Source: Pseudomonas piscis (GTDB taxonomy: Bacteria > Pseudomonadota > Gammaproteobacteria > Pseudomonadales > Pseudomonadaceae). From it: a stretch of 64,000 nucleotides of DNA. Under the pieces are notes generated by a model. The model was not told the DNA's origin. It saw only the letters and a program-made list of their open reading frames with translations, and searched no databases. The stretch covers positions 310,001 through 374,000 of the forward strand of contig NZ_WHUV01000003.1 in assembly GCF_009380155.1 (NCBI RefSeq). The letters are read 5' to 3'. Within the stretch, counting starts at the first letter, position 1. Each line of letters opens with the position of its first letter. The position numbers and the translations under genes are program-made. This document shows, piece by piece, positions 25,367 through 33,728 of the stretch.

Positions 25367-26764
25367 TCAGCGAACGATCTTGTCCACCTGGATCCCGAGT
25401 TTCTTCAGGCGATACCAGAAGCTGCGTTCGGAGATGCCGATCATCTGGGCGGCGGCGGCCTGGACGCCGTTGCTCTGGTGCAGGGCCGCGAGGATGTAGG
25501 CCTTTTCCACTTCGGCCAGGGCAGCGTCCAGATCGCTGGGCACTTGCGGCCCGACGTTGAGAGCGACGCTGGCGGCTCCCTCCTCGGCACGGGTATCGAA
25601 CAGGTAGCCCGGCAGGTCGCTTTCCTCGATGGTCTGGCCGGTGGCGACGATGGTCGCCCGCTCCACGCAGTTCTGCAGCTCGCGGATATTGCCCGGCCAG
25701 TTGTAGTTGGCCATGGCCTGCAAGGCCTGGGGACTGAAGCCAGTGATGCGCTTGCCGGCGGTGGCCCCCAGGCTGTGGGCGAAATGCCGGGCCAGCGGGC
25801 CGATGTCCTCGACGCGCTCGCGCAGGGCCGGCAAGGGAATGGGGAACACATTGAGGCGGTAGTACAGGTCTTCGCGAAACTCCTTGTCGGCCACCGCTTG
25901 CAGCAGGTCCTTGTTGGTCGCGGCGATCACCCGCACATCGACCTTGCGCTCCCGCGGATCGCCCACCGGCTCGATCACCCGCTCTTGCAGCGCGCGCAGG
26001 ATCTTGGCTTGCAGGGCCAGGGGCATGTCGCCCACTTCGTCGAGGAACAACGTGCCCTTGTCCGCCTGCTGGAAGCGCCCGACCCGATCGGCCACGGCGC
26101 CGGTGAAGGCGCCCTTGCGATGGCCGAACATCTCGCTTTCCAGCAAGCCTTCGGGGATGGCCGCGCAATTGACCGCGACGAATGGTTTGCCAGCGCGATT
26201 GCCGTGCTTGTGGATGGCCCGGGCGACCATTTCCTTGCCGGTGCCGCTTTCGCCGGTGAGCAGGATGGTGGCATTGCTCTCGCGGACCGAGTCCACCGCT
26301 TGCAGCACCTGGCGAAAGGCCGGGCTGTCGCCCACCAGGCTGTCGATCTGCTGGTGCTCCTCAAGTTCGGCGCGCATGCGCTGGTTGTCCTTGAGGATGT
26401 CGCGAAACTGCAGGGCCTTGCTGACGGTGATGTCCAGCTCGTCGATGTCGAAAGGCTTGGCGATGTAGTCGTAGGCGCCGTTGCGCATGGACTGCACGGC
26501 GTTCTTCACGGTGCTGTAGGCGGTCATCACGATCACCGGCAACTGCGGGTAGCGCTGCTTGATCTCGCCCAGCAACTGCGGGCCGTCCATGCCGGGCATG
26601 CGCCAGTCGCTGATCACCAGGTCGATGTCCTCCTGTTCCAGCACCTTGAGCGCGTGCAGGCCGTTGCCCGCGGTGAACACCTGGATGCCGTTCTGGCCCA
26701 GGGCCGAGGACAGCAGGTCACAGAGCTTGGGTTCGTCGTCGACCACCAACAGGTTATGCGTCAT
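25367..26764 (-). CDS. NtrC-family sigma54-dependent response regulator
   Basis: The 465-residue protein has a receiver domain (phosphoacceptor D53 in VISDWRMPGMDG; Lys in YIAKPF), an AAA+ domain with Walker A GESGTGKE, the sigma54-contact loop GAFTGA and Walker B GTLFLDEVGDM, and a Fis-type C-terminal HTH (AAAQMIGISERSFWYRLKKL). It activates sigma54 promoters after phosphorylation by the kinase whose gene overlaps its start by 11 bp. It is the last gene of a six-gene leftward operon. The -24/-12 promoter and palindromes in front of that operon are its obvious candidate target. Confidence 0.92.
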   Translation of the reverse strand: MTHNLLVVDDEPKLCDLLSSALGQNGIQVFTAGNGLHALKVLEQEDIDLVISDWRMPGMDGPQLLGEIKQRYPQLPVIVMTAYSTVKNAVQSMRNGAYDYIAKPFDIDELDITVSKALQFRDILKDNQRMRAELEEHQQIDSLVGDSPAFRQVLQAVDSVRESNATILLTGESGTGKEMVARAIHKHGNRAGKPFVAVNCAAIPEGLLESEMFGHRKGAFTGAVADRVGRFQQADKGTLFLDEVGDMPLALQAKILRALQERVIEPVGDPRERKVDVRVIAATNKDLLQAVADKEFREDLYYRLNVFPIPLPALRERVEDIGPLARHFAHSLGATAGKRITGFSPQALQAMANYNWPGNIRELQNCVERATIVATGQTIEESDLPGYLFDTRAEEGAASVALNVGPQVPSDLDAALAEVEKAYILAALHQSNGVQAAAAQMIGISERSFWYRLKKLGIQVDKIVR

Positions 26765-28532
26765 CGCGGTCCTCATCATCCTCGTCGTCTTCACCATTGG
26801 CCGGAATGTACAGGCTGAAGGTGGCGCCGGCATCCTTTTCGCTGGCGCATTCGATGTGGCCGTCATGACTTTCCAGGATCGAATAGACCTTGGCCAGGCC
26901 CAGGCCGGTACCCGAGGCCTTGGTGGTCACGAACGGCGTGAAGATGCGCTCCAGCATGTCCGGCTCGATGCCCTGGCCGGTATCGCCGATGCTGATGATG
27001 GTTTCGTCCTCCTGCTGGGCGATGCCCAAGGTCAGGCGGCCGCCTTCGGGCATGGCGTCGATGGCATTGAGGATCAGGTTCAGGCAGGCCTGCTTGAGCT
27101 GGCGGGCGTCGGCGTGGATGGTCGCGCCCGGGGCCAGGTCCTCGATGCGTGCGTCGATGTTGTGGGTCGCCAGTTCCGGGCCGCAGAACCCCAGCAGTTC
27201 CTCGAGCAGGGGCCGCGCCGGCTGGGTGGCGCGGATCGGTGCGCTGGGCTTGGCGAAGTCGAGGAACTCGGTGATCAGGTCGTTGATCCGGCTGACTTCG
27301 CTGATCACGTATTCCAGGTGGCGCTTGTCGTTCTCGGGCAGGTCGGCCCGGCGGTGCAGCAGTTGGGTGGCGGTCTTGATGATGCCCAGCGGATTGCGGA
27401 TCTCGTGGGCCAGGCCCATGGCGACTTCGCCCAGGGCATGCAGGCGGTCACGGCGGCGCAGTTGCCCCTCCAGGTGTTGCAACTTGCCCAGGCGCTCGGT
27501 CATGTGGTTGAAGGTGCTGCTCAGTTCCGCCAGCTCGTCGCCGCCGATCACCGGCACCCGTTGCCGGTAGTCGCCGCTGATCACCGCCTGTACGCCCTTG
27601 GACAAGCCCCGCAGGGGCCGGGTCAGGCGTTGCGACACCAGCCAGCCGACGCACAGCGAGGCCGCCGAGCTGAGGAGGAAGATCAGGATGAACAGGTTGC
27701 TCTGGTTGACCAGGCCCACCAGGCTGCTGTGGCGCAGCAGGCCGCTGAAGATCACTCCCACCAGGTCGCCGCTGTCGTTGAAGATCGGCCGGTACAGTCC
27801 GCTGTAGCGGCTGGTGAACTGCTCGGTGGGTTGGCGCGTGGTGCGCAGGATGTCCTCGATCCGGTGCGGTACCCGTGGCGGGTGGTCCTCGAAGCGCTGG
27901 GTGGCGAAGATTTCCGAGAAGTCGTCGGCCTTGGCCAGGTACAGGCGCAGGTCCAGGGAGTGCACGTCGGCCACGCTGGTGAGGAAGCTGGCGTCCAGGT
28001 AGGTGGCGATCAACAACTGGTAGTCGACGCCGTCGAGGTTGGTCTGGAAGGTCGAGACCACCACGCCGGTGGCCGCACCGCCGACCTGGATGGTCTGCAA
28101 CACGGCGTTGGAGGCGGTGCTGATCTGCCCGACCACATCGTCGGCGGCGGTGGTGAACATCACCTTGTGGTCGCTCTTGCGAATCAGCGCCACTACATCG
28201 ATGCCCATGGAATCGGCGATATCGGCGGTGAGCTTGTCATGCTTGGCTGCGTTGCGTTCCCCCGGGGGCCGGGTGTAGCGCAGGAACAGCTGGGCGATCC
28301 GGGCGTTGTCGCGCAGGATCTCGGTGATCTCGTCCTCGACGATTTTGGTGGATTCCTGCAGCCAGATCCGTACGTTGCTGTCGAAGATTTCCGACAACGT
28401 GGTGGCTGCCAGCTCGGCGGCGATCATGGTGGGAATCACGCTGACCAGCCAGAACGCCAGCACCAGCTTGCGCTGCAGGCTCCAGCGGGAGATGGCGAAG
28501 GGGCGGGGAGGACGACGATCTTTTCTGGTCAT
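26754..28532 (-). CDS. membrane sensor histidine kinase of the sigma54 two-component pair
   Basis: The 592-residue protein has TM1 at about 22-42, a periplasmic sensor of about 235 residues, TM2 at about 279-298, HAMP (about 300-350), then HisKA with H376 in GLAHEIRNPLGIIK and an ATPase domain (NLILNAIDAMPEGG, GDTGQGIEPDML, GTGLGLAKVYSI). A very acidic tail (EDDEDDEDRDDA) ends it. The architecture resembles AtoS/NtrB-like kinases that pair with sigma54 activators. The ATG overlaps the acyltransferase stop by 4 bp. The ligand is unknown but is probably linked to the operon's product or substrate. Confidence 0.9.
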   Translation of the reverse strand: MTRKDRRPPRPFAISRWSLQRKLVLAFWLVSVIPTMIAAELAATTLSEIFDSNVRIWLQESTKIVEDEITEILRDNARIAQLFLRYTRPPGERNAAKHDKLTADIADSMGIDVVALIRKSDHKVMFTTAADDVVGQISTASNAVLQTIQVGGAATGVVVSTFQTNLDGVDYQLLIATYLDASFLTSVADVHSLDLRLYLAKADDFSEIFATQRFEDHPPRVPHRIEDILRTTRQPTEQFTSRYSGLYRPIFNDSGDLVGVIFSGLLRHSSLVGLVNQSNLFILIFLLSSAASLCVGWLVSQRLTRPLRGLSKGVQAVISGDYRQRVPVIGGDELAELSSTFNHMTERLGKLQHLEGQLRRRDRLHALGEVAMGLAHEIRNPLGIIKTATQLLHRRADLPENDKRHLEYVISEVSRINDLITEFLDFAKPSAPIRATQPARPLLEELLGFCGPELATHNIDARIEDLAPGATIHADARQLKQACLNLILNAIDAMPEGGRLTLGIAQQEDETIISIGDTGQGIEPDMLERIFTPFVTTKASGTGLGLAKVYSILESHDGHIECASEKDAGATFSLYIPANGEDDEDDEDRDDA

Positions 28533-29656
28533 GTACTTTCGCTTATTGCAGCGGCCATGGCGGGGTCGGAGCGATCCGGGCGGACAAAGCGTTTTATCAC
28601 CTTCAGCAACGCGTTGAGCAAGGGATTGCGGTGGCGGAAAAACAGCATGTTAGCGGTGAAGCGACAGCCCAGGCGCAATTTGCTCGCATAACCGGCCTGG
28701 CCGCACTCGTACAACGGGATGCGCTGCTGGATGCAGTAGTCGACGTTGGCCAGCCAGCTGCGAAAATACAGGTTGTAATCGCGGGTGACATCCAGGTCGT
28801 GGGCGAAGAACTTGTCGATCAGCCGATGCTGGTCGATGAGCACCAGGTTGAACGCCACCAGTTGCTCGCCGACCCAGTACAGGACGCAGGCGGCCCGTTC
28901 ACCCAGCTGTTCGAGGATGCCGGTGAAGTACTCCGCCGGCAGGCGTTCGAACTGCAGGTCGGCGCGGTTCAGGGTCGCCTCGTACAGGCGCATGATGTCC
29001 GGTAGCACGTCATCGATCCGCTGCCGCCACTCGATGCGCGGCGCCGGCGCCCGGAGCTTGCGGCGCAGGTCCTTGCGGGTGGACTTGCCCAGGGTGCCCA
29101 GGTAGGCGTCGATGGAGGCGAAGGGTATCGGCAGCAGGGCGCTGGGCAGGCTCGGCATCGCCTGCAGCCCGGCGGCCAGGCAACTGGCGGCCCATTGCCG
29201 GTCGTGGCTGGCGGCGTCCTTGACCGCCATCAGGCCGATGCCGAAGCTGTCGGCGTCGGCCCGGGCCAGCTTCAGCAACTCGTCCAGCAGGGCTTGGCGG
29301 CGTTCGGCCGGTACATGGCTGGCGGTGCCGACATTGCACTGTTCGGCCACTGGCGAGCCGATGGCGTACAGGCGCAGTTGCAGGACCCCGGGCCATTGGC
29401 GTTCCAGGCGCTCGGTAAAGCGCTTGGCCAGCCCCGAAACCGTGGTGTCGAGCCGGTACTGGGTGGTGAAGGCCGGCGCCACCGCCACCAGGGTCGATCC
29501 CTCGTAGACCGCCAGGTAGCGCCAGCGGAAATCGGCGATGGCGGCTTTTTCCACGGCCAGGTAATAGTCCCAATCCTCCAGGGCCCCTGGAAAACAGTCG
29601 TTCCAGGCACTGCGTTCGATGGCCTGTATGGTTGAAAAGGCTTGGGCGGTAATCAC
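28529..29656 (-). CDS. GNAT/FemAB-like acyltransferase
   Basis: The 375-residue protein contains a FemAB/GNAT-superfamily second half: STRKDLRRKLR (about 190-200), RLYEATLNRADLQFERLP, AFNLVLIDQHRLIDKFFAHD and NLYFRSWLANVDYCIQQ followed by YECGQAGYASKLRLGC. These proteins transfer aminoacyl or acyl groups to amines. It has no signal peptide. The start is 14 bp after the hydrolase stop and its own stop overlaps the kinase start, which places it firmly in the six-gene operon. The probable role is N-acylation or peptide-bond formation on the amine made by the aminotransferase (inference). Confidence 0.75.
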   Translation of the reverse strand: MITAQAFSTIQAIERSAWNDCFPGALEDWDYYLAVEKAAIADFRWRYLAVYEGSTLVAVAPAFTTQYRLDTTVSGLAKRFTERLERQWPGVLQLRLYAIGSPVAEQCNVGTASHVPAERRQALLDELLKLARADADSFGIGLMAVKDAASHDRQWAASCLAAGLQAMPSLPSALLPIPFASIDAYLGTLGKSTRKDLRRKLRAPAPRIEWRQRIDDVLPDIMRLYEATLNRADLQFERLPAEYFTGILEQLGERAACVLYWVGEQLVAFNLVLIDQHRLIDKFFAHDLDVTRDYNLYFRSWLANVDYCIQQRIPLYECGQAGYASKLRLGCRFTANMLFFRHRNPLLNALLKVIKRFVRPDRSDPAMAAAISEST

Positions 29657-29670
29657 GTCTCGTCCTTAAG

Positions 29671-30537
29671 TCACGCCAGCTGTCGATAGTCTTCGCGCAG
29701 GCTCGGGCTGGTCACCCGTTGCTGGATGAAGTCGGCGCTCAGCTCGATCACCCGCTGGTATTGCAGGTCCACGGTGATCATGTGGTAGCAGTTGTCCAGG
29801 AGGATCTTGGTCACCGGGCCGCCGAGCTTGCGCTCCACGTAGTCGGCATTCCAGGTACTGGTGATGTCGTCTTCGCTGGAGTGCAGGACCAGGGCCGGGG
29901 TCATGATCGACGGCATGCGTTTCTTGACCACGGCGTTCATCCGGTGCAACTCGCGCACCGTCACGCCCTCCATGGTCAGGAGTCCGGCATCGCTGCTGGC
30001 GCCGGCCTTCATCTGCTTCTCGACGATGGCCCGCAGGCGTTCGTTCTTGATGCCGTAGGGTGGTTTTTCCTCGAAGCGGCAGATATGCACGCCGAACGGG
30101 ATCTTCATCAGCAGCGGGGTCAGGAACGCCAGCTTGTTGATGCTCCAGCCGTCGTACTTGAGGGTGGTGGAATACATCAGCAGGCCGCTGATCCGCCCCG
30201 GGTGCTCGGAGGCCAGGTACATCGACATCACCGCGCCCATGGACAGGCCGCCGACGAACACCTGCTCGTGGCGTTGCTGCATGGCGGCGAAGGTCTTGCG
30301 CACGCCTTGGTACCAGTCCTGCCAGCCGGTGGCCTGCAGGTCGCTGTTGTCCCCGCAGTGCCCGGGCAGGGTCGGTACGTACACGGTGCACGTACCGTCC
30401 TTGGCCAGGCCCTGGGCCACCCGACGGAGTTCCGTCGGGGTGCCGGTCAGGCCATGGATCAACAAGATCCCGACCTGACCCGTGCCGAGAACGAAGCCGG
30501 CGTCGCCTTCGCCCAGATCGATCTCAGCCATGCTCAT
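29671..30537 (-). CDS. alpha/beta hydrolase (carboxylesterase/monoacylglycerol lipase-like)
   Basis: The 288-residue cytoplasmic protein has the hydrolase core: ILLIHGLTGTPTELR with the oxyanion loop, nucleophile S99 in VGGLSMGAV, acid in VLHSSEDDITS and His in NCYHMITVD. The loop sequence resembles Est30-type carboxylesterases. ATGA overlap joins it to the aminotransferase gene; a second ATG two codons in is also possible. Within the operon it may release, load or cyclise the product made by the neighbouring enzymes (inference). Confidence 0.82.
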   Translation of the reverse strand: MSMAEIDLGEGDAGFVLGTGQVGILLIHGLTGTPTELRRVAQGLAKDGTCTVYVPTLPGHCGDNSDLQATGWQDWYQGVRKTFAAMQQRHEQVFVGGLSMGAVMSMYLASEHPGRISGLLMYSTTLKYDGWSINKLAFLTPLLMKIPFGVHICRFEEKPPYGIKNERLRAIVEKQMKAGASSDAGLLTMEGVTVRELHRMNAVVKKRMPSIMTPALVLHSSEDDITSTWNADYVERKLGGPVTKILLDNCYHMITVDLQYQRVIELSADFIQQRVTSPSLREDYRQLA

Positions 30538-31928
30538 CGCTTCATGGCCCGATCCAGCAGGCGGTCCAGCAGGGCCAGCCCCAGATCGATTTCCGCGTAG
30601 CTGATTTCCAGCGATGGCGCCAGAGTGATCACGTTCTTGTAGTAGCCGCCCACGTCGAGGATCAGGCCCAGGCGCTGGCCGTCGATGACGATGTCGCCCT
30701 TCATGCCTTCCTCGACCATGTAGTCCAGGGTCGCCTTGTCCGGGGTGAAGCCGTCGGTGGTGCAGATCTCGCAGCGCAGGGCCAGGCCCAGGCCGTCGAC
30801 GTCGCCGATGATCGGGTAGCGCTTCTGCAGGTCCTTGAGGCCTTCGAGGAAGTACTTGCCCTTCTCCATGACCATCGCGCCGTAGTCGATCTCGCTGGTC
30901 ATCTTGAACATTTCCAGGCCCACGGCGGTGCCCAGCGGGTTGGAGGCGAAGGTGGAGTGGGTCGAGCCTGGCGGGAACACGCCCGGGTTGATCAGCTCTT
31001 CACGGGCCCAGATGCCGCCCAGCGGGTTGAGGCCGTTGGTCAGTGCCTTGCCGAACACGATCACGTCAGGCTGGACGTCGAAGTGCTCGATCGACCACAG
31101 CTTGCCGGTACGGTAGAAGCCCATCTGGATTTCGTCGACCACCAGCAGGATGCCGTGCTGATCCAGCACTTGCTTGAGCTCGCGGTAGAAGTTCATCGGC
31201 GGGATCACGTAGCCGCCGGTGCCCTGGATCGGCTCGGCGTAGAATGCTGCGTATTCGCTCTGGCCGACCTTCGGGTCCCAGACCCCGTTGTATTCGGTTT
31301 CGAACAGACGGGCGAACTGCTTCACGCAGTGGCTGCCGTACTCTTCCTTGGTCATGCCTTTCGGGCCGCGGAAGTGGTACGGGAACGGAATGAACTGCGC
31401 ACGCTCGCCGAAGTGGCCGTAGCGGCGGCGGTAGCGGTAGCTGGAGGTGATGGACGAGGCGCCCAGGGTACGACCGTGGTAGCCGCCTTCGAAGGCGAAC
31501 ATCAGGCTCTTGCCGTTGCTGGCGTTACGCACGACTTTCAGCGAGTCCTCGACGGACTGCGAACCACCGACGTTGAAGTGCACGCGACCGTCGAGGCCGA
31601 ACTTCTTCTTGGCGTCGACCGCGATCATTTCCGACAGCTCGATCTTGCCTTTGTGCAGGTACTGGCTGGCGATCTGCGGCAGGGTGTCGATCTGCTGCTT
31701 CAGGGCGTTGTTCAGGCGCGGGTTGGCGTAGCCGAAGTTCACCGCCGAGTACCACATCTGCAGGTCGAGGTAGGCCTGGTCTTCGGTATCCCAGACGTAG
31801 GAGCCTTCGCAGCGGCTGAAGATGCGCGGGGGTTCGATGTAGTGGACGGTATCGCCGTAGGAGCAGTACTTGGCTTCTTTTTCCAGAAGGACCTGGTCTT
31901 CTGCGGTAGCGATGCGGATATCAGACAT
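30534..31928 (-). CDS. class III PLP aminotransferase
   Basis: The 464-residue protein has the class III fold: FEGGYHGRTLGASSITSSYR (146-165), LLVVDEIQMGFYRTGKLW with D265 contacting the pyridine N, and the Schiff-base lysine K294 in VFGKALTNGLNPLGG, then GSTHSTFASNP. These enzymes transfer omega- or alpha-amino groups (ornithine, 4-aminobutyrate and diaminobutyrate types); the substrate pocket cannot be read here. The ATG at 31928 overlaps the HAD gene stop by 8 bp. It is the central enzyme of the six-gene operon. Confidence 0.9.
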   Translation of the reverse strand: MSDIRIATAEDQVLLEKEAKYCSYGDTVHYIEPPRIFSRCEGSYVWDTEDQAYLDLQMWYSAVNFGYANPRLNNALKQQIDTLPQIASQYLHKGKIELSEMIAVDAKKKFGLDGRVHFNVGGSQSVEDSLKVVRNASNGKSLMFAFEGGYHGRTLGASSITSSYRYRRRYGHFGERAQFIPFPYHFRGPKGMTKEEYGSHCVKQFARLFETEYNGVWDPKVGQSEYAAFYAEPIQGTGGYVIPPMNFYRELKQVLDQHGILLVVDEIQMGFYRTGKLWSIEHFDVQPDVIVFGKALTNGLNPLGGIWAREELINPGVFPPGSTHSTFASNPLGTAVGLEMFKMTSEIDYGAMVMEKGKYFLEGLKDLQKRYPIIGDVDGLGLALRCEICTTDGFTPDKATLDYMVEEGMKGDIVIDGQRLGLILDVGGYYKNVITLAPSLEISYAEIDLGLALLDRLLDRAMKR

Positions 31929-32616
31929 GGTGGAAGAGTTCCTGGGTTTCAAGAGAGAAAGTGGTGGCGTTGGCGGCTTCGCGCGGCAGCTTGGCCAGCA
32001 GCGCCGGCAGTTCGGCGAAGGAGTCGAAGCGCGCGTAGGGAATGGCGTTGCGTTCGCAGTACTCGGCCAGGCGGCCCTTGGCGAAGACGAAGTCGGCGGT
32101 GGAGGCCACGCACATGTCGGACTGGCCGTCGCCGATCACCAGCACGCGTTTGCCGCGCGGGGTGGACTTGCACTTGCAGTTGCCGGAAGCGGCCCGGCAA
32201 GCGTCGCTGGAATACGGGAAGTCGATGCGCCAGCTGTTGTGGTCGACCTGGCGCAGGCGGTTGGCGAGGATCGGCAGCAGGGTCACGTAGTTGCGCGCCA
32301 GGATGCGGGCAATGCCCTGTTCGATGCCGTCGCTGACCACTTCGATGGTGGCGCCCAGGCCGATCACATGGTCGACGAAGTCAGGGAAGTCGGGGTCGAT
32401 CTCGACACTGTCGAAGTAGCCCAGCAATTCGGCGGGCGAGGCCTTGACCAGGGCCAGTTGGCGACTGAGGCATTCCCGGGAGCCGATATGACCGTCCAGC
32501 CACTCTTGCTCGATGGTTTCCCAGCTTGGGTCGGCGAAGCGTTGGAGGACGTTATCGATCACGTCGGCGCGGGAGATGGTCCCGTCGAAGTCACATACGA
32601 TATGCCAGTGCATCAT
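31921..32616 (-). CDS. HAD-IB phosphatase (MtnX/SerB-like)
   Basis: The 231-residue protein has HAD motif I DFDGTIS (D9 and D11), motif II in VVSDG (S95), a motif III lysine at about 155 and motif IV GDGQSD (162-167). The cap region contains a Cys cluster (C140, C147, C149) that might hold a metal, which is not usual for MtnX. HAD-IB enzymes remove phosphate from serine-like or sugar-ketone metabolites. It is the first gene behind the sigma54 promoter. Alternative ATGs at 32616 and 32613 are adjacent. A phosphorylated precursor feeding the aminotransferase is a reasonable guess only. Confidence 0.85.
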   Translation of the reverse strand: MMHWHIVCDFDGTISRADVIDNVLQRFADPSWETIEQEWLDGHIGSRECLSRQLALVKASPAELLGYFDSVEIDPDFPDFVDHVIGLGATIEVVSDGIEQGIARILARNYVTLLPILANRLRQVDHNSWRIDFPYSSDACRAASGNCKCKSTPRGKRVLVIGDGQSDMCVASTADFVFAKGRLAEYCERNAIPYARFDSFAELPALLAKLPREAANATTFSLETQELFHHV

Positions 32617-32668
32617 CTGCTGTTACCTGTTGAATAAGAGCGTTGTGTACGCTTGTGGCAGAGGTAGA

Positions 32669-32683
32669 GCAGGGACTGTGCCA
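32669..32683 (-). promoter_or_regulatory. sigma54 (-24/-12) promoter of the six-gene operon
   Basis: Leftward the sequence reads TTGGCAC-AGTCC-CTGCT, with GG and GC separated by the required 10 nt. It matches the sigma54 consensus TGGCACN5TTGC except for one base in the -12 box. It lies about 55 bp before the HAD gene and the operon's last gene encodes a sigma54 activator. Confidence 0.75.
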
Positions 32684-32733
32684 AGTAGGGGAAACCCAGC
32701 GGGGCTGGGGCTTTGCTTGGAAGGGCAGGCGAT

Positions 32734-32773
32734 TTGTAGCTTGGTAGCTACAATTTTTGTAGCTTGCTACAAA
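32734..32773. promoter_or_regulatory. tandem palindromes, probable enhancer (UAS) for the operon's own sigma54 activator
   Basis: TTGTAGCT-TGGT-AGCTACAA (32734-32753) and TTTGTAGC-TT-GCTACAAA (32756-32773) are two perfect inverted repeats with the shared core TGTAGC. Centres are 21 bp apart. They lie 50-90 bp upstream of the -24 element, the usual distance for NtrC-type activators. Control of the divergent mipA-like gene is also possible. Confidence 0.65.
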
Positions 32774-32845
32774 CAACATCAGTGCTTGCGCTCGAGGCTG
32801 TCCGTGGTGATTGATGCGCGCATTTTCAGATAAGGAATTTCATTC

Positions 32846-33616
32846 ATGCCAAGGTTCACCTTCCCCTCCCTCCTGGCCGGCCTGCTGTCGCTGGGCCTTG
32901 CCTGTAGCGCCTGGGGCGACTCCGGCATCACTGGCGAAGCGGGCCTGGGCATCGGCTACCAACCCCACGACCCTACGGCCAGCCGCTACGACACCACGCC
33001 CTTGCCCTACCTGGACCTGGACTGGGGCGATGTCAGCCTGAGCACCGACGACGGCCTGACCTGGGATGCCTTCAAGAGCAATGGCTGGAGTGCCGGGCCC
33101 TACATCAATTACCTGCAGGGGCGTAATGCCGACGGCTCGTTGCGCGGGTTGCGGGACGTGCCGGACATGGCCGACGTCGGTGGTTTCGTGCAGTACGCCC
33201 CGGATGATTTCTGGCGCGTGTTCGCCGCCGTGGGCCAGGCCGTGGGCGGTTCCGGTGGCCAGGGCGGCATGCTGGGCAAGGTGGGCGCCGAGATCGGCTA
33301 CCCCTTGGGCATGGGCATCATCGGCAGCAACAACCTGACCCTGCACTTTGCCGATGCCCGGCAGAACCAGACCTTCTTCGGTGTCAGCACCAAGGAGTTC
33401 CTGGCCTCTGGCATCCAGCGCTATGACGCCGGCGGTGGCCTGCAGAACTTCACCCTGACCCAGAACATCCAGGTCCCGCTGGGGCGCAACTGGTCGCTGG
33501 TGGCCAGCGCCAGCTGGATCCGCCTGGTCAACTCGGCGGCCGACAGCACCATCGTGCGCGACAAGGGCCACGTCAACCAGGGACAAGTACAGACCGCCAT
33601 CAGCTACCGTTTCTGA
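32846..33616 (+). CDS. MipA/OmpV-family outer membrane protein
   Basis: The 256-residue protein has a signal peptide (LLAGLLSLGLACSAWG) and a predicted small beta barrel with the family's EAGLGIGYQPHDP start, repeated aromatic strands and a terminal phenylalanine (TAISYRF). MipA/OmpV proteins are scaffolds or small-molecule channels in the outer membrane. It is divergent from the sigma54 operon with 229 bp between them that contain the tandem TGTAGC palindromes, so it may belong to the same pathway as an export route (inference). Confidence 0.85.
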   Translation: MPRFTFPSLLAGLLSLGLACSAWGDSGITGEAGLGIGYQPHDPTASRYDTTPLPYLDLDWGDVSLSTDDGLTWDAFKSNGWSAGPYINYLQGRNADGSLRGLRDVPDMADVGGFVQYAPDDFWRVFAAVGQAVGGSGGQGGMLGKVGAEIGYPLGMGIIGSNNLTLHFADARQNQTFFGVSTKEFLASGIQRYDAGGGLQNFTLTQNIQVPLGRNWSLVASASWIRLVNSAADSTIVRDKGHVNQGQVQTAISYRF

Positions 33617-33630
33617 GGGCTTTGCAGCCT

Positions 33631-33661
33631 GGCGCCCGGGGCTGGACCAGCCACGGGCGCC
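33631..33661 (+). terminator. very stable hairpin after the MipA/OmpV gene
   Basis: GGCGCCCG (33631-33638) pairs with CGGGCGCC (33654-33661), and GGCTGG/CCAGCC extends the stem inside. There is no T-run after it, so it may protect the mRNA end or partly terminate ahead of the desaturase gene. Confidence 0.45.
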
Positions 33662-33728
33662 GCCAGGAGGAAAACTGGTCTGGCCTTTGCAACAGGCGCC
33701 ATGAATTCAATTTCTCAGGAAGTTCTTC

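Noticed and set aside
25352..26818. 488-codon rightward frame opposite the sigma54 activator gene
   Set aside because: The opposite strand encodes a complete NtrC-type protein with all motifs; this is a composition artefact.
32734..32773. Tandem palindromes considered as a CRISPR or terminator
   Set aside because: There are only two units, no spacer array and no T-tract pattern; the placement near a sigma54 promoter fits binding sites better.
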